In this document: positions 1 through 5,429 of the stretch, one piece after another
Layout: every line of letters begins with the position of its first letter
How positions within the stretch are numbered: the first letter of the stretch is position 1
Source: Phycisphaerae bacterium
GTDB taxonomy: Bacteria > Planctomycetota > Phycisphaerae > UBA1845
Reading direction: 5' to 3'
Assembly: GCA_028277545.1 (NCBI GenBank)
Contig: JANQGB010000619.1
Location: 1-6,588 of the forward strand
DNA length: 6,588 bases
The notes under the pieces: model-generated
Told to the model about the DNA's origin: nothing
Databases searched by the model: none
What the model saw: only the letters and a program-made list of their open reading frames with translations
Made by a program: the position numbers and the translations under genes

Positions 1-3
1 ACC

Positions 4-1212
4 ATGTTAAGAATCAATATGGTCTGTCACCTCTGGGATCTCGCCGACCATGGCGTCGATGAGGTTCTGGACCGCCTGCAGGGTGAGCTGGGCGTGAGCG
101 GCGTTTCGGTCCCGGTGGTCTGTTCCCCGGCAGCGCTGCTGCGACTCGGGACGCAGGCGTCGCCGCGCATCTTCCGAACCAGGGGTGGTGCGTTCTTTCG
201 GCCGGACGACAGGTATTACCAGGCCACACGCTGCCGGCCAGTGGTAGCGGATTGGCTGAAGGGGCGCAATCCACTGGAGCAGGTGGCGCGGGGCTGCCGC
301 AAACGCGACCTCGGTTTCCGTGTCTCCGTCTGCACGTCGTTGGCCGGCCGGTTCGCCAGCCGATATCCCGAAGGTCGGGCCAAGACGGTTTTCGGCGATC
401 CGTGGGAACATCGCCTGTGCCTGGTGAACCCCGACGTTCAGGCCCTGATGGTTGGCCTGTGCAGGGATCTGGCTGATACCTACGCCCCGGACGCCATCGA
501 ACTGCACGAACTGCACGTTGGCCGGTTCGGACCGTCTTTCTTGCCGGTCGACCCGGGCGTTGATCTCGGGCCGGCCGGCCGGACGCTGCTGGCTATCTGC
601 TTCTGCGAGTCATGCCGGCAATTGGCAGGCACCGGCGTCGCCGGTGCTGCTGCCGACTACGTCACCGAGCGACTCCAGCGTACGTTTGAAAGTGGAATTG
701 CCACACTGTCGCCGCCGACAGAGGCCCTGGCCGAGGACGCTGCGCTACAGAGTCACGTCCAGCGTCAATGGCGTTCGGTCAACGCCATGCTCAATAACAT
801 CCAAGCCGAGTGCCCCTGCGAATGTGTCGTGCAGTACTACGAGGATTGCATTATCACTGATGTTGCGCCAGAGGCCAGCCCGACGGAGGAGTCGGAGAGC
901 GAGGCTGTCCAGCGCCTGTTCCGGGTGAGTCTGACGGACATGGACGCCTTCGATCAGCAGGTCCGGGGCGCCATCTCGACCAGCGGAGCGGCCGGTCGAA
1001 CAGAGTTGATCGTCCCCGCCCATGCTGGCAGCGGCGAGGAGACCGGCAGTCCGACGCAGGCACTGGTGCGGGGATTATCACGGGCGGCCGAACTGGGTGT
1101 GGCCGGTGTTAATCTTGACAACTACGGACAACTTCCGTCGGAGGGGCGCACCGTGGTCAAGCAGGCGGTCCGGTTCGCCCGTCGTAAACCGGCTGGCGAG
1201 CAGGGCCACTAA
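4..1212 (+). CDS. Conserved hypothetical protein, probably a glycoside-hydrolase-like TIM barrel
   Basis: The reading frame encodes about 402 residues and ends at TAA 1210-1212. The first ATG lies only three bases from the window edge, so no ribosome binding site can be seen and the true start may be further left. There is no signal peptide or membrane segment, so the protein is probably cytoplasmic. Visible landmarks are an N-terminal strand-like INMVCHLWDL (residues 4-13), GGAFFRPDD (61-69), VFGDPWEHRLCLVNPDV (129-145), an acidic/His strand IELHELHVGRFG (165-176), a cysteine cluster CFCESC (C199, C201, C204) and a last strand GVAGVNLDNYG (365-375). The alternating strand and helix pattern, with conserved acids at strand ends and a CxCxxC motif after the mid-barrel strand, recalls uncharacterised TIM-barrel proteins related to glycoside hydrolases. 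That relation is inferred from memory of the pattern; substrate and catalytic residues cannot be assigned. The CxCxxC could bind metal. The coding frame is well supported; the function is not. Confidence 0.85.
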   Translation: MLRINMVCHLWDLADHGVDEVLDRLQGELGVSGVSVPVVCSPAALLRLGTQASPRIFRTRGGAFFRPDDRYYQATRCRPVVADWLKGRNPLEQVARGCRKRDLGFRVSVCTSLAGRFASRYPEGRAKTVFGDPWEHRLCLVNPDVQALMVGLCRDLADTYAPDAIELHELHVGRFGPSFLPVDPGVDLGPAGRTLLAICFCESCRQLAGTGVAGAAADYVTERLQRTFESGIATLSPPTEALAEDAALQSHVQRQWRSVNAMLNNIQAECPCECVVQYYEDCIITDVAPEASPTEESESEAVQRLFRVSLTDMDAFDQQVRGAISTSGAAGRTELIVPAHAGSGEETGSPTQALVRGLSRAAELGVAGVNLDNYGQLPSEGRTVVKQAVRFARRKPAGEQGH

Positions 1213-1217
1213 CAAAA

Positions 1218-1250
1218 AGATCGGCGACCCGCTCTGCGGATCACCGATCT
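1218..1250. terminator. Imperfect hairpin just after gene 1, possible terminator
   Basis: AGATCGG (1218-1224) pairs perfectly with CCGATCT (1244-1250). Inside, after a C/A mismatch, two further pairs form, then another mismatch, then CCG/CGG around a CTCTG loop. The hairpin begins five bases after the stop codon of gene 1, the expected place for a terminator. The + strand has no T-run after it. Instead an A-run (1214-1218) precedes it, so the classical intrinsic-terminator shape (stem then T-run) reads on the - strand. It may act as a 3'-end stabiliser or a weak terminator. Confidence 0.4.
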
Positions 1251-1271
1251 CCGTCGGGTGGGGCTCGATGT

Positions 1272-1288
1272 AGGAGGAACAAAGGAGG
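1272..1288 (+). promoter_or_regulatory. Tandem Shine-Dalgarno-like purine stretch with no matching start codon
   Basis: AGGAGG (1272-1277) is followed four bases later by AAAGGAGG (1281-1288). Both match the 16S anti-Shine-Dalgarno sequence well, but no ATG, GTG or TTG follows at a 4-12 base spacing. An ATG immediately upstream (1268-1270) is followed directly by TAG. It sits about 120 bases upstream of gene 2, which has its own nearer site. It could be chance, a ribosome standby site or the relic of a small gene. The rest of 1213-1404 shows nothing else convincing. Confidence 0.25.
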
Positions 1289-1390
1289 CTCGTCAGGTTC
1301 TTTCTGTTTCCACTGGTTGTACGCCCCGGTCACGCCGAAGTTCGTCGCCGTTTGCCGAAATTGGGCGTTTTGCTCGGGTGGCTTGCACGT

Positions 1391-1395
1391 AAGGA
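1391..1395 (+). promoter_or_regulatory. Ribosome binding site for the FG-GAP gene
   Basis: AAGGA lies nine bases before ATG 1405. Together with the signal peptide that begins right at this Met, it fixes the start of the gene. Confidence 0.55.
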
Positions 1396-1404
1396 CTGTC
1401 TGGA

Positions 1405-3792
1405 ATGAGCGTTTATCGGCTGATCGTTCGGACACGATATCTGGCTGGGCTGCTGCTGGTCTTTGTGGTGCTCTGGTGCAAGCCTGCGTGGTCGCAGCAG
1501 ACACTCTCGCCCGCCGAACGCCAGGAGTTGGCTCGCCACTTCGGTTTCGACCCGGTCGAGATCGTCAAGTTGGATCATCGCATCGGCCCGTTGCGGATAG
1601 CCGATCTGAATGGTGACGGGCTCAACGACCTGGCGGTAGCTAACAACTACAAAAGCACCATAGAGATTCTCTTGCAGAGGGCCGAGCTCGCGGGCGAAGT
1701 TGCCGCGCCCGAACAGGTCAACGAGTTGGAGGAGAACCGGCGGTTCGAGAAGAGAAGCGTGTCGTTGATCTGGGAGGTCGGCAGCTTGGAGTTGGCGGAC
1801 GTCACCGGCGACGACCATCCCGACGTGGTGTTCTTCGGCGACCCGGCCGAGCTGGTTGTTCTGACCAACCGCGGAGACGGCACCTTCGACGATCCGATTA
1901 CGCGGCGCGTGCCCGACGGATTGAGCGTGCCCTCGGCCCTCACCTGCGGCGACCTCAACGGCGACGGGCGGACCGACGTAGCCCTCCTGGCGGCCGAGGA
2001 GGTCCTGGTCTTCTATCAGGGAGACGCTGGACGACTGCTCGAGCCGATGCGCTTTGCCCATGCTGACGACGTAACGGCTATCGAGGCGGTGGACGTGGAT
2101 GGCGACGGCCTGGACGACCTGGTGCTGCCGCTGATGTCAGACGAGGAGCCGCTGCACATTCGCCTGCAGACCGCGGCGCACCGCTTGGGGCCCATTCGCC
2201 GGATCAAGATTCCGCGGCCGCGCAGCGGTCACTTTGCCTCCTGCCTGAATCGCAAACAGGTGGACCTGTTCTGTGTCGAGGACGTATCCGGTCGACTCAA
2301 ACGATGGACCTTTTCGTTGCACCCCAGCGGCGTGGCCAGCCATGAGGCGGATGTACTCTATTACCCGCTGCCTAAGCAGGGTCGCGACGCCCAGTTGCCG
2401 CTGGCGCTGTCTGACGTGGATGGAGACGGCCTGACGGATGTGGTGGCCGCTGACGCCAAAACCGCCCAGTTGCTCCTGTTCCGGCAGGCGCCAGGTGTCG
2501 GCCTCTTGCCGGGCGAGAAATTCGGTGGCCAGCTCAAGATGCGCGCCGTCCGGCCGTTCGATGCTGACGGGGATGGCAAGGACGAGATTTACGTGCTCAG
2601 CGCCGAGGAACAGAGTATCGGCGTCAGCAGGTTCGAAGAGGGGCGCTTGACCTTTCCGCGCCCATTGCGTGTCACCGGAACGCCGCAGGCCATGGACGTT
2701 GGTGTGCTCGGGCCCGGCGCCGATCAGGCCGCGCTGGCCTATGTGTACGAGGATGACGACGAGGTATATCACTTCACCGTGGCCGGGCTGGGCGGCGCAC
2801 CCGCCACGGACGAGATGACTACGCGGGCAACGCTCGAGCTCGAGGATCTGGACAGCCCGCCGTCCGCCGTTCGCCTGGTGGACATCAACCAGGATAGCCG
2901 GGCCGATGCCCTGCTGTTCGTTCCCTATGAACCGGTGACTGCCTTACTGCAGGCGGAGGACGGCTCGTTCGCGGAGTTGTCCGGCCCAGGCGGCGGGCAG
3001 CAGGGGCTGGTGAAGAGCGCCACACCGGCAGGCACGGCGTTCGTCGATACCGACGGCGACGGGCACCTCGAGATGCTCCTGGCCCAGAAGACCTTCGTCC
3101 GGGCGCTCCGAGTGAGCGCGAACGAAGCCTGGGAAGTGGTCGATCAGTTCAACGCTCCGTCGGGTGATGCCGAGGTGGTGGGCGTCACCGTGATTCCCAC
3201 CGGCGGCAGCGTGCCGGCGGATCGCCCGCTGCTGGCCATGTACAACAAGCAGACCCGCGAGGTCCACCTGTTCAAGCCGGGCAGCGCTGGCCGGTACGTG
3301 CTGGACCGTTCGATCTCCGTGGGTTCGTTCGATCTGAAGGCCATGGTGGGCGGGTCAGACGGCGCGCCGTTGCACCTGGCCGGCGACGATCGGACCTCCG
3401 TACTGCTGGCTGACGCCAATCGTTTTGCGGTGCTGCTGCCTGACACTCCCGCCGCCAAGGCCCATGAGGCCGGCGTATACGAAACGTCGCTCCGTGACGG
3501 GCATCTGACCCGCATGGCGGTCGGCGATCTGAACCACGACGGTCGCACCGACCTGGCGGTAATCGAAGCCAAGGACCACTTCGTGGAGATCCTGACCTTC
3601 GGGCCCGACGAGAGCCTGGTTCGCGGCAACAAGTTCCGCGTCTTTGCCAAGCGACAGTTCCGTGGCAGGGGAGGAGAACGCGGCGGCGCCGGTGAGCCGC
3701 GGGGCATCCACATAGCCGACCTGACCGGCGATGGCCGCGACGACCTGCTGCTGATAGCTCACGACAGGCTGCTGCTTTACCCGGCCCAGTAG
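1405..3792 (+). CDS. Exported FG-GAP/VCBS repeat protein, probable beta-propeller
   Basis: The 795-residue protein begins with a Sec signal peptide: basic RTR near residues 9-11, a hydrophobic core around 13-24, and likely cleavage near AWS-QQ (about 29-32). The mature part is built of FG-GAP/VCBS-type repeats. Each carries an Asp-rich calcium-binding loop of the form D-x-[DNT]-x-D-G-x-x-D followed by hydrophobic strand residues. Ten loops can be read, starting at about residues 67, 132, 183, 230, 337, 386, 493, 548, 708 and 772. Loops 132 (DVTGDDHPD) and 493 (DINQDSRAD) are degenerate. In this family such loops bind Ca2+ within integrin-alpha-like beta-propeller blades. The protein ends with a repeat (DLTGDGRDD, then LLLYPAQ), so no C-terminal anchor, sorting signal or dockerin is seen. 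It is therefore likely periplasmic or secreted; ligand and partners are unknown. The gap of 192 bases to the previous gene argues against tight coupling. The family call is firm and the biological role unassigned. Confidence 0.93.
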   Translation: MSVYRLIVRTRYLAGLLLVFVVLWCKPAWSQQTLSPAERQELARHFGFDPVEIVKLDHRIGPLRIADLNGDGLNDLAVANNYKSTIEILLQRAELAGEVAAPEQVNELEENRRFEKRSVSLIWEVGSLELADVTGDDHPDVVFFGDPAELVVLTNRGDGTFDDPITRRVPDGLSVPSALTCGDLNGDGRTDVALLAAEEVLVFYQGDAGRLLEPMRFAHADDVTAIEAVDVDGDGLDDLVLPLMSDEEPLHIRLQTAAHRLGPIRRIKIPRPRSGHFASCLNRKQVDLFCVEDVSGRLKRWTFSLHPSGVASHEADVLYYPLPKQGRDAQLPLALSDVDGDGLTDVVAADAKTAQLLLFRQAPGVGLLPGEKFGGQLKMRAVRPFDADGDGKDEIYVLSAEEQSIGVSRFEEGRLTFPRPLRVTGTPQAMDVGVLGPGADQAALAYVYEDDDEVYHFTVAGLGGAPATDEMTTRATLELEDLDSPPSAVRLVDINQDSRADALLFVPYEPVTALLQAEDGSFAELSGPGGGQQGLVKSATPAGTAFVDTDGDGHLEMLLAQKTFVRALRVSANEAWEVVDQFNAPSGDAEVVGVTVIPTGGSVPADRPLLAMYNKQTREVHLFKPGSAGRYVLDRSISVGSFDLKAMVGGSDGAPLHLAGDDRTSVLLADANRFAVLLPDTPAAKAHEAGVYETSLRDGHLTRMAVGDLNHDGRTDLAVIEAKDHFVEILTFGPDESLVRGNKFRVFAKRQFRGRGGERGGAGEPRGIHIADLTGDGRDDLLLIAHDRLLLYPAQ

Positions 3793-3939
3793 GCGAGCAG
3801 TACGACCGGGCGTCACAGACCGCCGCGAGCCTGAGCAACGAATCGGCTGCCCGAGGTAACGGCCTTACACGCTGGCGGGTGACGTCGGCCCTGCGCGCCT
3901 CTAGCACTCCTACCGGCAAACGCGGGCTATCCGGCTCAA

Positions 3940-3961
3940 GTTAAGATCCTGTTAAATCCTT
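3940..3961 (+). repeat. 11-base-period direct repeat, possible operator
   Basis: GTTAAGATCCT (3940-3950) is followed immediately by GTTAAATCCTT (3951-3961): GTTAA repeats with an 11-base period and ATCCT follows in each copy. This is the most AT-rich patch in its surroundings. Tandem half-sites one helical turn apart are typical of OmpR/PhoB-type response regulators, and TTAAGA-N5-TTAAAT loosely recalls the TTAACA tandem repeats bound by Bacillus PhoP. A regulator cannot be named from this alone. It lies about 150 bases upstream of the pseudopilin start. Confidence 0.3.
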
Positions 3962-3963
3962 CC

Positions 3964-3993
3964 AGCCGCGGGCGCGGCTCCGGTTTGGCGGAG
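3964..3993 (+). other. Two adjoining hairpins in the pseudopilin leader
   Basis: AGCCGC (3964-3969) pairs with GCGGCT (3974-3979) around GGGC. CTCCG (3978-3982) pairs with CGGAG (3989-3993) around GTTTGG. The two stems share bases 3978-3979, so they compete or stack. No T-run follows, so an intrinsic terminator is unlikely. They could be part of a structured 5' leader or a 3' structure for the preceding gene. Confidence 0.3.
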
Positions 3994-4098
3994 AGTTAGC
4001 GCGCCGTTCACAAATGCTTAACACGGTCTGGCCACACTGCTCCGCGTTGACAGGCCCAGGTTGGCGGGGCCGTCGTGACACGTCTGGATACCCGAAAT

Positions 4099-4104
4099 GG
4101 AGGG
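4099..4104 (+). promoter_or_regulatory. Ribosome binding site selecting the ATG at 4112
   Basis: GGAGGG stands seven bases before ATG 4112, an ideal spacing. The upstream in-frame ATG at 4097 overlaps this site and has no site of its own, so the start at 4112 is preferred. It gives a short basic pre-pilin leader of 11 residues ending in Gly. Confidence 0.75.
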
Positions 4105-4111
4105 ACAACCC

Positions 4112-5167
4112 ATGCATCGCAAGGTGAACAGGAGCAGGCCAGGGTTTACGCTTATCGAACTGCTGGTCGTAGTCTCGATCATCGCCCTGTTGATCTCGAT
4201 TCTTCTGCCCAGTCTCAAGAGCGCCCGCGAGCAGGCCAAGGCCGTGAAGTGCGCCGCCCACCAGCGGCAGATCGCGCTGGGTACTTCGGTCTACCTGACC
4301 GAAGCACGCGGCACATACCCGCCGTCCTACGTCTACCCTATAGACTGGGACGGCAACTGGTCTACCGATGACGACGGACAGTCCGCCAGCAAGGAATTCG
4401 GCTACATGCACTGGTCGCACTTCCTTTACGGCGGCGGCAAGGTGAAGCCCGACGCCTTCCAATGCCCCAACTACCCCGAAGGCGGCGCCCCGCGGACCAA
4501 TCCCGGACCCGAAAGCGAGGACTGGGAAATCGGCGAACAGCGAGACGATGCGGGGCAGACCGTGCCGACGCCCGACAGCGTGGAGGACAAGCAGGCTCCG
4601 CGGATGTCCTACGCCGCCAACGCGGCCATCATCCCGCGAAACAAGTTCACCGGCGTTTTCTCCGGTGGATACCGCGTGAACGTGCTGGTGGGGGACAGCA
4701 GGGTTCGCAACCCGGGTGGAACGGCCCTGGCAACCGAATTCCTGCAGAACTGGCGAGCGCTGGGCATTCGTGAGGGCGGACAGGTCCTGGTGAAGTCGCA
4801 CCGGCCGGTCAACGTCTTCTTCAGCGAGTCGGGCCGGTTCAACGAGTACTACGCCGCCTCCGAGATACCCAGGTCCGACTTTGTTTACGGGTTGCTGGAG
4901 GACCAGGAGACCTTCGGCGTCTATCCACTTCGAGACATCAAGAACCAGACCAACATCCTCGACCATACGTCGGGCATTCCACAGATCAATGCCATCGGTC
5001 GCCACCACCCCGGCGGCGACGAGACGTACGGTGGCACAGCCAACTTCCTGTTCTGCGATGGTCACGTGGAGCGCATGACTCCCCTCCAGTCCATGAGAGA
5101 GCGTAAGTGGGGAGACCGCTATTACGCTCTCTCCGGCCCGAACGAAGTCATGCGTGTGCGAGACTGA
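4112..5167 (+). CDS. Pseudopilin-like protein with prepilin cleavage signal and H-X9-DG-type tail
   Basis: The 351-residue protein opens with a basic leader (R3, K4, R7, R9) ending at Gly11. Then comes the prepilin signature FTLIELL with Glu at mature position +5 (E16), and a hydrophobic helix to about residue 34 ending LLPSL. In the type IV pilin/type II secretion family, a prepilin peptidase cuts after Gly and methylates the Phe; the helix then anchors the protein in the inner membrane or a pseudopilus. Further landmarks are FQCPNY (C118), MSYAANAAIIPRNKF (165-179) and a C-terminal CDGHV (D316, G317). The last resembles the H-X9-DG motif found in planctomycete pseudopilins, but the nearest upstream His (H299) is 16 residues away, so the loop is longer than usual. 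Planctomycetes carry many such genes, mostly of unknown role, and no secretion or pilus machinery genes are adjacent. Family assignment is firm; whether it builds a fibre or is simply a membrane-anchored surface protein is open. Confidence 0.93.
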   Translation: MHRKVNRSRPGFTLIELLVVVSIIALLISILLPSLKSAREQAKAVKCAAHQRQIALGTSVYLTEARGTYPPSYVYPIDWDGNWSTDDDGQSASKEFGYMHWSHFLYGGGKVKPDAFQCPNYPEGGAPRTNPGPESEDWEIGEQRDDAGQTVPTPDSVEDKQAPRMSYAANAAIIPRNKFTGVFSGGYRVNVLVGDSRVRNPGGTALATEFLQNWRALGIREGGQVLVKSHRPVNVFFSESGRFNEYYAASEIPRSDFVYGLLEDQETFGVYPLRDIKNQTNILDHTSGIPQINAIGRHHPGGDETYGGTANFLFCDGHVERMTPLQSMRERKWGDRYYALSGPNEVMRVRD

Positions 5168-5173
5168 CTCGCA
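5157..5173 (+). terminator. Hairpin across the pseudopilin stop codon, possible weak terminator
   Basis: TGCGAG (5157-5162) pairs perfectly with CTCGCA (5168-5173) around an ACTGA loop that contains the TGA stop at 5165-5167. A T5 run (5185-5189) comes 11 bases later, too far for a textbook intrinsic terminator. It is the only stem of note at the end of this gene. Confidence 0.25.
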
Positions 5174-5270
5174 AGTGGTGCCAGGTTTTTCGATTGCCCC
5201 GGCGCGTCACGCTTGAGGCAATAGACGGCATACAGTGTCAGCGAGAGTCAATCTTGACGGGTCGTCGGTC

Positions 5271-5300
5271 GGCGATGGCTCGCCTTGATGGAAGGAGGTG
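5271..5300 (+). promoter_or_regulatory. Small hairpin and orphan strong Shine-Dalgarno-like site
   Basis: GGCGA (5271-5275) pairs with TCGCC (5280-5284) around TGGC. Shortly after comes AAGGAGGTG (5292-5300), an almost full-length match to the 16S anti-Shine-Dalgarno, with no ATG at a usable distance downstream. The GTG at 5298 lies inside the site itself. The cysteine-rich gene starts 130 bases later with its own sites. The remainder of 5168-5429 shows no promoter I can defend. Confidence 0.25.
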
Positions 5301-5381
5301 CGCGGGGACGAGCGCCGCAAAACGGCTGTGCGGTGTGCGAGACGTCCACAGCCGGGTGATGGTGACTACCAGGTGACGTAC

Positions 5382-5414
5382 ATGAGCAACGTAATCGCGT
5401 TGCAGCAGGTTTAG
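5382..5414 (+). CDS. Possible 10-codon leader ORF before the cysteine-rich gene
   Basis: ATG at 5382 is preceded by AGGTGA (5371-5376) with a five-base spacer. It opens a frame encoding MSNVIALQQV that stops at TAG 5412-5414. The frame is the same as that of the next gene, whose ATG follows 15 bases after this stop. Short ORFs of this size arise often by chance; the good Shine-Dalgarno and the close spacing are the only arguments for it. If translated, it could couple translation or act as an attenuating leader. Confidence 0.2.
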   Translation: MSNVIALQQV

Positions 5415-5425
5415 AGGAGCTAGGA
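5414..5425 (+). promoter_or_regulatory. Ribosome binding site for the cysteine-rich gene
   Basis: GAGGAG (5414-5419) lies 10 bases, and AGGA (5422-5425) four bases, before ATG 5430. The first has the stronger match. Together with the signal peptide starting at this Met, they support the chosen start. Confidence 0.5.
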
Positions 5426-5429
5426 AAGA

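Larger units (their letters stand above)
3793..4111 (+). other. 319-base intergenic region, leader of the pseudopilin gene
   Basis: This stretch holds no credible gene. Its left part (3793-3910) is GC-rich with only short 4-base stems and no intrinsic terminator for gene 2. The right part contains a GGCAAAC-bearing segment flanked by CCGG at 3913-3916 and 3931-3934, an AT-rich direct repeat (3940-3961), two adjoining hairpins (3964-3993), a GGCCC/GGGCC stem (4053-4071), and the Shine-Dalgarno of the next gene. A promoter is expected here because the upstream gene is distant, but no clear -35/-10 pair could be assigned. Confidence 0.5.

Noticed and set aside
1317..1616. 99-residue + strand frame starting before the FG-GAP gene
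   Set aside because: It begins with TTG, has no Shine-Dalgarno at proper spacing, and overlaps the signal peptide and first repeat of gene 2 in another frame.
3272..3919. 215-residue open frame on the - strand over the end of the FG-GAP gene
   Set aside because: Arg/Pro-rich shadow composition, no recognisable motif, and it covers a well-supported + strand gene.
4097..4111. Upstream ATG at 4097 as start of the pseudopilin gene
   Set aside because: It overlaps the GGAGGG site that best serves ATG 4112, and no ribosome binding site precedes it.
3941..5065. 374-residue open frame on the - strand opposite the pseudopilin gene
   Set aside because: It lies antisense to a gene with clear prepilin motifs, shows no domain pattern or signal of its own, and long antisense frames are common in GC-rich coding DNA.
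5235..5252. TGTCA and AGTCA half-sites upstream of the PstS-like gene as a Pho box
   Set aside because: The GTCA cores are 10 rather than 11 bases apart and flanking positions match poorly; too weak to call.
5254..5282. TTGACG as a -35 promoter element
   Set aside because: No acceptable -10 sequence is found 16-18 bases downstream.
5275..5376. 33-codon frame beginning at ATG 5275
   Set aside because: No Shine-Dalgarno before it and Arg-rich translation without features.
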